Made by a program: the position numbers and the translations under genes
The notes under the pieces: model-generated
Seen by the model: only the letters and a program-made list of their open reading frames with translations
Told to the model about the DNA's origin: nothing
Databases searched by the model: none
Assembly: GCA_937920335.1 (NCBI GenBank)
Contig: CALGUT010000728.1
Location: forward strand, 1 to 5,957
Source: an uncultured Opitutales bacterium
Lineage (GTDB): Bacteria; Verrucomicrobiota; Verrucomicrobiia; Opitutales; UBA2995
DNA length: 5,957 nt
Direction of reading: 5' to 3'
Part shown: positions 1 to 5,167 of the stretch, in pieces
Numbering within the stretch: the stretch's first letter is position 1
Layout: the number at the start of each line of letters is the position of its first letter

Positions 1-312
1 GGTTAAAGTGTCGCAAGGTGTGGCGAAGATCGATCCGGCCCCGTAGAGTCTCAGCTTTCCGACCATAACAATCTGCTCCATCAGGTGGTCAACTTCGACA
101 TTGGGAACTATAAAATAGAGCATCTCCTGCTCGGGTGATATGGCTGGTAGGAAAGCTTGATACCAGCGATCTTGCATAACTGCTCCGCGTGCATTCATGG
201 ACAGTGCGTGTGCTGCCCCGGATGCTAAAACTTCCTCCAGTACCTTGGTCGTACTCTGCCTCGGCAGGATCGCAGTCACGAGTGAGTAGTTGGTATGGGT
301 TTTAAATGCCAT
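1..312 (-). CDS. PII-like (GlnB-fold) regulatory protein, 3' end cut off by the window
   Basis: Translating the minus strand from the ATG at 312-310 gives 104 open codons with no stop before the window edge, so the C-terminus is missing. The protein begins MAFKTHTNYSLVTAILPR and shows the PII order of elements: a first strand (YSLVTAILP, residues 9-17), a helix with a KVLEEVLASGA pattern (23-33), a strand (HALSMNARGAV), then MLYFIVPN (64-71) and a helix leading to GKLRLYGAGSIFATP, which matches the GKIGDGKIFV-type segment of GlnB. Known family members are trimeric cytoplasmic sensors of nucleotides or metabolites that bind and control transporters or enzymes. The segment in the T-loop position is shorter than in GlnB, and I see no equivalent of the uridylylated tyrosine. 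The start overlaps the DUF1538 stop by 11 nt; an AGAGG lies 3 nt before the ATG. Such overlap suggests translational coupling and a shared function. PII fold is fairly sure; ligand and target are inference. Confidence 0.78.
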   Translation of the reverse strand, partial: MAFKTHTNYSLVTAILPRQSTTKVLEEVLASGAAHALSMNARGAVMQDRWYQAFLPAISPEQEMLYFIVPNVEVDHLMEQIVMVGKLRLYGAGSIFATPCDTLT

Positions 313-2245
313 CGGCCTCTACAGGGTTGATTTCAGCCCGGCGTGACCGGCTTACGATGAGGCCGACCGTTAGGACCGTAATGATGGGGCCGACGGATGC
401 CAGTGCGAGAATGCCGAATCCATCACGAACGCCGGGTATATTGGCTCCGATGCCGAGCCCCATGGCGAGCACCAGTGGCACGGTGATGGGACCGGTCGTA
501 ACTCCCGCGCTGTCCCAGGCGAAGTTTACGAATTCGTCTGATGAGATGATCGTAAGAAACAGCAGTAGCAGATACGGAGGAATCAGGAGCATCGTTAGAT
601 TGAGACTTTCGAATGCCATCTGAGCGACCCCCGTGGCGATACCCAAGCCAACTCCGATTGCGACGACTTGCATCAGTAGTTTCTTTTTAAATACACCTAC
701 GGTAACATTCTCAACCGTCTGCCCCAGTGCATTTAAGGCGGGCTCTGCCAAGGTGGCTCCGTAGCCCAGAAAGAACGCAAAGAGCATGGTGATAATTTTC
801 CCCAGGACAGGATTCTCAAACAGAGAAGGCACGGTCCCGTTCAGACCCCAGGGGACGATCGAAGCAAAGGTGACCGGTACATTACTGCCGAGCTGAGTCC
901 CGAGTGGTGTCAGTCCAAGCGTTAGTCCCAGTCCGAACAAGCCCATCCCTACGACGGCAAATAGGATGCCGATGGCAATTTCATCCCCCTTGCGTAGGCG
1001 TTCTTTCAATACGACCAGCAGGGTCAAAAACAAAAATCCACATAGAGGCAGGATGGCTTGCATCGCCATTATAAATGAACTGGCCAGTTCTTTGGGAATC
1101 GCTAGGTTCGGATCCCACGGGTGCTCTGTCTGCCGTTCGATGAAGTCTTCCAATGCGCCGTCGTCTTCTTGCTTCACGAGAATGATTTCTACATCGCGAT
1201 GTACGATACGCCCATCTTCCAGTCTCATTTCGCCTCCTTGGTAGCGAGTCTCAAACCTACCCAGATTCTCTGGTAAGCTGCCTTGCTGACGATAGTGCTC
1301 GAATTCCTCTTGAGTGAAGCGTAACTCCGGTTCTTGAATCAACGGGTCGGAGATTCCCAGCGCCGTACTTTCTACTGAGATCTCCGATTCAGTGACGATC
1401 TTTCCTCGGTAATTTTCTGCGCCGTAGTAGTCTTTTGCCGAATAGTGAAACAGTGAAAGTCCCAACACCGCCAAAATGGGAAAAAGGGATGCCAAGGTCA
1501 CAATACCAAACCCAGATCCCCCTGCCTTTTCGTCGCCTATGATACGGCACACGCCGATCCCCAGAGCCAGCACCAGAGGCACCGTCACGGGTCCTGTCGT
1601 CACGGCGCCACAATCCCAGGCCAGTCCAATAATCGGATTCAGAATCGGATCGAAGTAGGCAAATAAGGTCGTTCCTACCAAAACGGATACTAGTGGAATG
1701 ATAAATAGTTTGAGCGACCAACCATAGAAGAACCGCAGGATTCCGAGCATCACCGCTACGCCGACTCCGACTCCGACCGAGGCCACCAGCTGGCCGGAAA
1801 ATTCGTTTAGTAAGCTGAAGAGTAAAGGAGCTGCATCGGGAGCCACACCGCTGCCAGCCTTTTTCAGAACCGAGATGGCCGGCTCAGCAAAGGTCGCGCC
1901 TACCCCGAGGAGGAACGAAAAGGCCATGATGAGAGGCAGTTTAGAATTCCGCGGGAGAATCGCACCGATCGTTTCTCCAAACGGCATCAGGCCCAGCCGT
2001 AAGCCCTCCATAAAAAAGGTCAGACCGACTACTACTATCGCGATCCCGAGAGCAATGGTGACTCCGTAGACGATCGGCAGTTGGAGGAATAACGCCTGGA
2101 AAACGACCAGGTAGGCGATGATAAACCAGACGCTCTTTAGTTGCTCAACCGCCTTTTCCTTAAAATAGCGCCACAAAATCGAAGCGACTCCGCCGAACCC
2201 CAAAGCTGCAAAGGCGGACGGTGGTGTAGCGGTTTTCTCGGACAT
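302..2245 (-). CDS. DUF1538 family integral membrane protein, two fused DUF1538 domains
   Basis: This 647-residue polytopic membrane protein has two homologous halves. Half 1 (about 38-267) and half 2 (about 390-632) share three motifs: GLxLGLxPxGxxxG (81-94 and 440-453), GATxAEPA (116-123 and 496-503) and AWDxxxVTTGPxTVPLVLAxG (209-229 and 576-596), followed by a GFGI-[VL] helix. I count about seven hydrophobic segments per half. Between them is a hydrophilic, acidic linker (about 268-386). Basic clusters (RYFKEK, KERLRKG, FKKK, SRSRR) fit an N-in/C-in topology with the linker outside. Repeated glycine-rich and proline-rich broken helices are typical of secondary transporters, but the substrate of the family is not known to me. 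Its stop overlaps the start of a PII-like gene, suggesting that PII regulates it. The ATG at 2245 has only a weak GAGAG close upstream; the same ATG context is kept in the relic copy at 3409, which supports this start. Family call is strong; transport role is inferred. Confidence 0.88.
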   Translation of the reverse strand: MSEKTATPPSAFAALGFGGVASILWRYFKEKAVEQLKSVWFIIAYLVVFQALFLQLPIVYGVTIALGIAIVVVGLTFFMEGLRLGLMPFGETIGAILPRNSKLPLIMAFSFLLGVGATFAEPAISVLKKAGSGVAPDAAPLLFSLLNEFSGQLVASVGVGVGVAVMLGILRFFYGWSLKLFIIPLVSVLVGTTLFAYFDPILNPIIGLAWDCGAVTTGPVTVPLVLALGIGVCRIIGDEKAGGSGFGIVTLASLFPILAVLGLSLFHYSAKDYYGAENYRGKIVTESEISVESTALGISDPLIQEPELRFTQEEFEHYRQQGSLPENLGRFETRYQGGEMRLEDGRIVHRDVEIILVKQEDDGALEDFIERQTEHPWDPNLAIPKELASSFIMAMQAILPLCGFLFLTLLVVLKERLRKGDEIAIGILFAVVGMGLFGLGLTLGLTPLGTQLGSNVPVTFASIVPWGLNGTVPSLFENPVLGKIITMLFAFFLGYGATLAEPALNALGQTVENVTVGVFKKKLLMQVVAIGVGLGIATGVAQMAFESLNLTMLLIPPYLLLLFLTIISSDEFVNFAWDSAGVTTGPITVPLVLAMGLGIGANIPGVRDGFGILALASVGPIITVLTVGLIVSRSRRAEINPVEADGI

Positions 2246-2320
2246 GATCTCTCATGGAAAAGCGAAGGGCGTGCCAATCCCGCTGAAAACGGGCAAAATC
2301 CGATGCGAATATCTGATAAC
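2126..2320 (-). repeat. Direct repeat copy A: DUF1538 leader plus 5' coding end (intact copy)
   Basis: This block aligns in the same orientation with 3291-3483. It covers the 75-nt leader and about the first 40 codons of the intact DUF1538 gene. The longest shared run is around AATCGAAGCGACTCC (plus strand, 2178-2192). Similarity fades near codon 40 on one side and ends at GTTATCAG on the other. The two copies are separated by about 970 nt that hold the secreted histidine-rich gene, so that gene is flanked by direct repeats. Confidence 0.85.
2246..2320 (-). promoter_or_regulatory. Conserved 5' leader of the DUF1538-PII unit
   Basis: These 75 nt directly before the DUF1538 ATG match, at about 79% over the gap-free first 48 nt, the sequence before the decayed DUF1538 start at 3409. 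The match begins sharply at GTTATCAG (2320-2313) and contains a CCCG-N7-CGGG stem (2293-2279 read on the minus strand) followed by a fully conserved GGGATTGGC. The stem bases are the same in both copies while the loop differs (TTTTCAG versus GTTTCTA). This is seen in the sequence. That it acts as a promoter-proximal or untranslated regulatory element is inference; I cannot assign a -10/-35 pair or a known riboswitch. Confidence 0.4.
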
Positions 2321-2362
2321 GCATTCCGGCTTCGTAGACTCTTATTCGATATACTGAACAGG

Positions 2363-2380
2363 CTCATCAGTCATGATGAG
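2363..2380. repeat. 18-bp inverted repeat upstream of the DUF1538 leader
   Basis: CTCATCA-GTCA-TGATGAG is a perfect 7-bp dyad with a 4-nt centre. It lies 118 nt before the DUF1538 start and 152 nt after the stop of the secreted protein gene, outside the leader repeat. No T-run follows on the transcribed minus strand, so it is a poor intrinsic terminator in that direction. It could be an operator for the DUF1538-PII promoter, a weak transcript hairpin, or chance. The rest of 2381-2531 shows no gene or clear signal. Confidence 0.35.
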
Positions 2381-2531
2381 TTTCTCGTTTGATTCGTGTT
2401 TATGGTCATCTGCGTTAACTCTACCTACCACAAAGGTCGCGCGGCCATAATTGAGTTGTATCTGTTCTAGGGTGGAAATTCTATGGTTTAGAGCCGCGGG
2501 TTGATCGTTTGTGGAAGTGTTACTATAAAAC

Positions 2532-3209
2532 TTATGAATTGGGAAATAGGGCGCGATGAGCGGCTAGGATTTCAGGATCGAAAGGCTTTTCTTTTTTTCC
2601 TGCTTTTCGGAACTGGATGGCCTTTAACTTAGGATCTTTACTCATGCCACCGGTTTCATTTGATCCGGGAAAGCTCATTGGTAATCCGATTCCGCCGTAA
2701 TTAACGGGGTCGGATATGGGATGGGCCAGGTCACCAAAGTTAAATCCTTTGGGTTGAGGTGGGCCTGGCGGAAGAACGATATGAAAAAGGCCGTGGACCG
2801 AGTCGATCCGTTCGATTCGGTAGGGCAAGTCTGGATTGTTCAGTATTGAGTGAAGCTGTTTCCCTATCAGAGTTCCCTGGGCTCTGTGGTAGTCGGGAAT
2901 CAACATGGGCACGGTAATTTTGTAATCGCCCAGTTTGTGAATAGCTGCCGCGATATCCTGAAACCGGATGTTGTGATGGTCATGTTCTATTAAAAGAAAA
3001 CCCTTCTCTGGAGTGAGTCCGTATGCCGCTTTAATCTGTTTGGCATCATGGGCGACGACGGCTGTTTGAATGCGATTGGCTTCCTCTACTGTGAGTACTG
3101 AATCGATGAACAGTCCGAACGTTTGCCAAGAGGGTTTGCCCGCTCCGAAAGAAGGAACGGTAAGCAGAAGCGATAATGTGAGTGTCTTTATCGGGAGTGT
3201 ATACGACAT
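2532..3209 (-). CDS. Hypothetical secreted protein, histidine-rich
   Basis: I do not recognise a family for this 225-residue protein. It starts with a Sec-type signal peptide: a lysine at residue 8, a hydrophobic core LTLSLLLTVPSF, and a likely cleavage near residue 23 (FGA|GK). Without a lipobox cysteine it should be a soluble periplasmic or secreted protein. The mature part alternates short strands and helices: helix 41-62, strand FLLI (71-74), the histidine cluster EHDHHN (75-80), helix 82-94, then strand KITVPMLI (97-104), helix 112-123 and strand LFHIVLPPGPP (141-151). The tail (190-211) is lysine-rich. At least eleven histidines are spread along it, and metal binding is possible but unproven. 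The ATG at 3209 has no Shine-Dalgarno sequence. It stands alone between gaps of about 287 nt on either side, and between two diverged direct repeats that carry DUF1538 start regions. Confidence 0.75.
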   Translation of the reverse strand: MSYTLPIKTLTLSLLLTVPSFGAGKPSWQTFGLFIDSVLTVEEANRIQTAVVAHDAKQIKAAYGLTPEKGFLLIEHDHHNIRFQDIAAAIHKLGDYKITVPMLIPDYHRAQGTLIGKQLHSILNNPDLPYRIERIDSVHGLFHIVLPPGPPQPKGFNFGDLAHPISDPVNYGGIGLPMSFPGSNETGGMSKDPKLKAIQFRKAGKKEKPFDPEILAAHRALFPNS

Positions 3210-3246
3210 AGGGCGAACAGTTGGTTGGGTTGGTGGATATGAAATC

Positions 3247-3266
3247 CAAATGTTCTGATTTGAACA
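3247..3266. repeat. Overlapping inverted repeats upstream of the secreted-protein gene
   Basis: Two dyads overlap here: CAAAT-N6-ATTTG (3247-3262) and TGTTC-TGATTT-GAACA (3251-3266). They lie about 40-57 nt before the ATG at 3209, where an operator or promoter would be expected. The second resembles the Verrucomicrobia LexA consensus as I recall it (TGTTC-N4-GAACA), but the spacer is 6 nt rather than 4, so I do not call it a LexA site. Function is unproven. Confidence 0.3.
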
Positions 3267-3290
3267 AGAACAGAAAAACGACTTCGAAAA

Positions 3291-3409
3291 GGAAACGTTT
3301 GTCAGTTGGGCAAATGCCTTCTGATTTTAAAAGTACCGTAAAATCGAAGCGACTCCACCGATAACAAAGTTGCGAATGCGGGAGGTGGCGTGGCTGTTTT
3401 CGCGGACAT
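3291..3409 (-). pseudogene. Decayed 5' fragment of a second DUF1538 gene
   Basis: From the ATG at 3409-3407 the minus strand reads MSAKTATPPPAFATL, matching the intact protein's MSEKTATPPSAFAAL. A 1-nt deletion then shifts the frame; in the corrected frame the match continues as IGGVASILRYF (intact: FGGVASILWRYF), meets an in-frame TAA, and goes on weakly as NQKAFAQLTNV against KEKAVEQLKSV. Similarity stops near 3291, so about 600 codons are missing. Read without correction, the ATG opens only a 35-codon frame ending at TGA 3304-3302. In the first 15 codons, six of nine differences are synonymous third-position changes, so the copy seems to have diverged as a functional gene before being lost. 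It lies 87 nt past the stop of the PhoD-like gene. Homology is clear by eye; whether a short peptide is still made is unknown. Confidence 0.85.
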
Positions 3410-3483
3410 GATCTAGCATGGAAAGGGACGACTCGGCCAATCCCGTAGAAACCGGGTAGGATCGAATGCGAATTCCTGATAAC
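3410..3483 (-). promoter_or_regulatory. Leader of the decayed DUF1538 copy
   Basis: This is the counterpart of the leader at 2246-2320. It begins with GTTATCAG (3483-3476), keeps the CCCG-N7-CGGG stem (3456-3442 on the minus strand) and GGGATTGGC, and ends with the same GATC before the ATG. One net nucleotide is missing compared with the other copy, in the region of 3417-3435. It begins only 13 nt after the PhoD-like stop codon. If it still contains a promoter it could now serve the secreted-protein gene downstream at 3209; that is speculation. Confidence 0.35.
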
Positions 3484-3496
3484 TTGTTAGTTAGCG

Positions 3497-5059
3497 CTAG
3501 CGAGGTATCTCAATGCGTTTTGGCCAACCGGGAACTTCCCTGGATAAGGGATCACGGGTAGTCGGGTCCATCGGATGAAATTGCAGAGTGATGTCGTGAT
3601 TGTCCTTGTCGAAAAGAATCATTCCGTAGCCAACATCGCCGTCGGCTTTGGCGGTAACGGTCAGTTTGTTACCGAATCGATCATAATGGTTGCCCGACCC
3701 TGGCATGCCTGGCACAGCTCCTCCCTGCGGTGCTTCGACAGGGTCCCATATGCGCCCTTGGCTAGAACCAAATGGTGGGAGCGAATAGGCCCATAGATTG
3801 TCGCTCCATTCATCTACTCCATGTTGTAAAATGGCCCCGTAGTGAAGGTCTCCGGATATTAGGATGGCCTTTGAAGGGGCCAGGGCTCTTAGAGCATTAC
3901 GGCGAGGAGTGGGAGGCCAGCCATTGGAATCCATGTCTCCGAACGTGCGTTGATAATTTCCCACATTCACAAAGGGTGATTGATGCAATATGGCAGCCAG
4001 TTGACCCGTTTTTCTGGTCGCATCAGCCCATGTTTTTGCAAATGTTTCCTGTGCAACTCCCAAAAGGTTTAGGCCTTGAGCATCCAGGGTTCTAGTGTCG
4101 AAAGTGGGGTCCATGATCACTTCGAGTGTAGTGTTCTTTTCACTGCTGCGAGGGTCGTCTATCGCCTTCAGTAAAATGTCCGTTGGTGGAGATTTGAACT
4201 TCCGGTCTTCGAGTATGGCGAAGCGGACCCCTCCATATTCGAGGGATGTAAAGTAACCATAGATACCAGCGTTTCCCCAAGGACCGGGTTGTACCGGATC
4301 GGGCAGATGCCACATTTGCACGCGCTCTACAGCGTTGACCCAGGTCGGATGCAAATAACCTCCTGTAGTACGGTCTCCGGTCATGCGTCTTCCTCCATCA
4401 CCCCAGAGATCGCGGGCATAGACATCGTGATCATCCGTAATGATGATGCAGGGTCGATCTTTTAGCAGATCACGAAATGTCAGACCAAATTTCCGCCATT
4501 TCTTCAAATAACTGGCCATGGCAGGAAGCACATCCTCATCGGTTTCGGCATAGATGGGATTTCCACCTGCGTTGGTTTGGTACAACTGGTCACCGGCGAA
4601 GAACACAAGGTCAGGGTTTTGCGCGATCATTTGATTCACTGTTTTCTGATAGGGAAACCGTCTATCATTCACGCACGAAATAGCCATGAGCTTGAGTATG
4701 CTTTTGCCAAGGGGATCAGCCCGTACGGTTCCTTCAATTTGGCTGCTGCCGGAAACCACGCGGTACTCACGGTTTCTAGTCGTATCCCAATCATCAATAC
4801 GAAATTCTGCTACAGTTGTAAGGGGGTCTACTTGTATCTTCCTAATGGTTTCCCAGACGCCGTTAGTTTTAAGTTGAAGTGTGGCTAATGCATCGGTCGG
4901 ATTCAGTGGGTCTGCGTCCGTATGGGCTGCTAATTTAAGTGTGTTGTTGGCTACGCCGTATTGGACCCAGAGAATATCAATGTCTTGGGCTGCAACGGTC
5001 GAACGAACCAAAAAAGTCGTTAGAAAAAGGTTGGCCAGAAGGCGTTTGATAGGAGTCAT
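3497..5059 (-). CDS. PhoD-like metallophosphoesterase (alkaline phosphatase D family), secreted
   Basis: This 520-residue protein should cleave phosphate mono- or diesters outside the cytoplasm with a metal centre. It has a Sec-like signal peptide (KR at 5-6, hydrophobic core LLANLFLTTFLV, probable cleavage after TVAA near 24) and no twin-arginine motif, unlike Bacillus PhoD. Residues 25-115 look like the N-terminal beta-sandwich domain. The catalytic domain has the family landmarks in order: AISC (126-129, metal-ligand cysteine position), GDQLY (156-160), TDDHDVYARD (208-217), HQSPF (359-363) and SGDLHYG (402-408). The length is near the family norm and no core motif appears lost, although DDHD replaces the usual DDHE. 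The ATG at 5059 is preceded by CCCTTCTC, with no Shine-Dalgarno. It follows the hydrolase gene by 108 nt in the same direction, so co-transcription is possible. A role in phosphate scavenging is plausible; I see no recognisable Pho box. Confidence 0.88.
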   Translation of the reverse strand: MTPIKRLLANLFLTTFLVRSTVAAQDIDILWVQYGVANNTLKLAAHTDADPLNPTDALATLQLKTNGVWETIRKIQVDPLTTVAEFRIDDWDTTRNREYRVVSGSSQIEGTVRADPLGKSILKLMAISCVNDRRFPYQKTVNQMIAQNPDLVFFAGDQLYQTNAGGNPIYAETDEDVLPAMASYLKKWRKFGLTFRDLLKDRPCIIITDDHDVYARDLWGDGGRRMTGDRTTGGYLHPTWVNAVERVQMWHLPDPVQPGPWGNAGIYGYFTSLEYGGVRFAILEDRKFKSPPTDILLKAIDDPRSSEKNTTLEVIMDPTFDTRTLDAQGLNLLGVAQETFAKTWADATRKTGQLAAILHQSPFVNVGNYQRTFGDMDSNGWPPTPRRNALRALAPSKAILISGDLHYGAILQHGVDEWSDNLWAYSLPPFGSSQGRIWDPVEAPQGGAVPGMPGSGNHYDRFGNKLTVTAKADGDVGYGMILFDKDNHDITLQFHPMDPTTRDPLSREVPGWPKRIEIPR

Positions 5060-5167
5060 GAGAAGGGTCTAATCTAATAGGTAGTAGGGGTTGAAAAGAG
5101 GCAGTAACAGGATTTTAAATAAGGATTAGAGAGTTGAGGTTCCATCCTGATTGGGTCAGATGCCCTA

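Larger units (their letters stand above)
3291..3483 (-). repeat. Direct repeat copy B: leader plus relic DUF1538 5' end
   Basis: This is the same-orientation partner of 2126-2320, about 80% identical over the first 24 codons and about 79% over the best 48 nt of the leader. Both copies have the same order of leader, ATG and coding start, so this is a gene-start duplication and not a mobile-element end; no terminal inverted repeats or transposase accompany it. The outer limit of similarity falls almost at the stop of the PhoD-like gene. Confidence 0.85.

Noticed and set aside
306..623. Plus-strand open frame of 105 codons opposite the DUF1538 C-terminus
   Set aside because: It lies entirely within a strongly supported minus-strand gene, has arginine/serine/proline-rich shadow composition, and shows no recognisable domain.
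1389..1721. Minus-strand 110-codon frame overlapping DUF1538 in another frame
   Set aside because: It is inside the conserved membrane-protein coding sequence and its arginine-rich translation is typical of an out-of-frame reading.
2141..2392. Plus-strand 83-codon frame across the DUF1538 start and leader
   Set aside because: It is antisense to the DUF1538 5' end, and the corresponding relic region does not preserve it as a frame; the conservation there is explained by the minus-strand gene start and leader.
3251..3266. LexA operator of the Verrucomicrobia type
   Set aside because: The half-sites match but the spacer is 6 nt instead of 4, and the downstream gene has no obvious DNA-damage role.
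3442..3456. CCCG/CGGG hairpin as an intrinsic terminator of the PhoD-like gene
   Set aside because: The stem is only 4 bp, no T-run follows on the minus strand, and the same stem occurs before the intact DUF1538 start, so it is better treated as part of the leader.
2126..3483. Direct repeats flanking one gene, suggesting a composite mobile element
   Set aside because: The repeats contain a gene leader and DUF1538 codons, not transposase or terminal inverted repeats, and no target-site duplication is visible. Gene duplication followed by deletion explains them better.
3772..4095. Plus-strand 107-codon frame opposite the PhoD-like gene
   Set aside because: It is antisense to the catalytic domain of a gene with intact family motifs and shows no domain features of its own.
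5060..5167. Promoter, Pho box or terminator between the hydrolase and PhoD-like genes
   Set aside because: An AT-rich stretch is present, but I find no convincing -35/-10 pair, no direct repeats resembling a PhoB site and no stem with a T-run.
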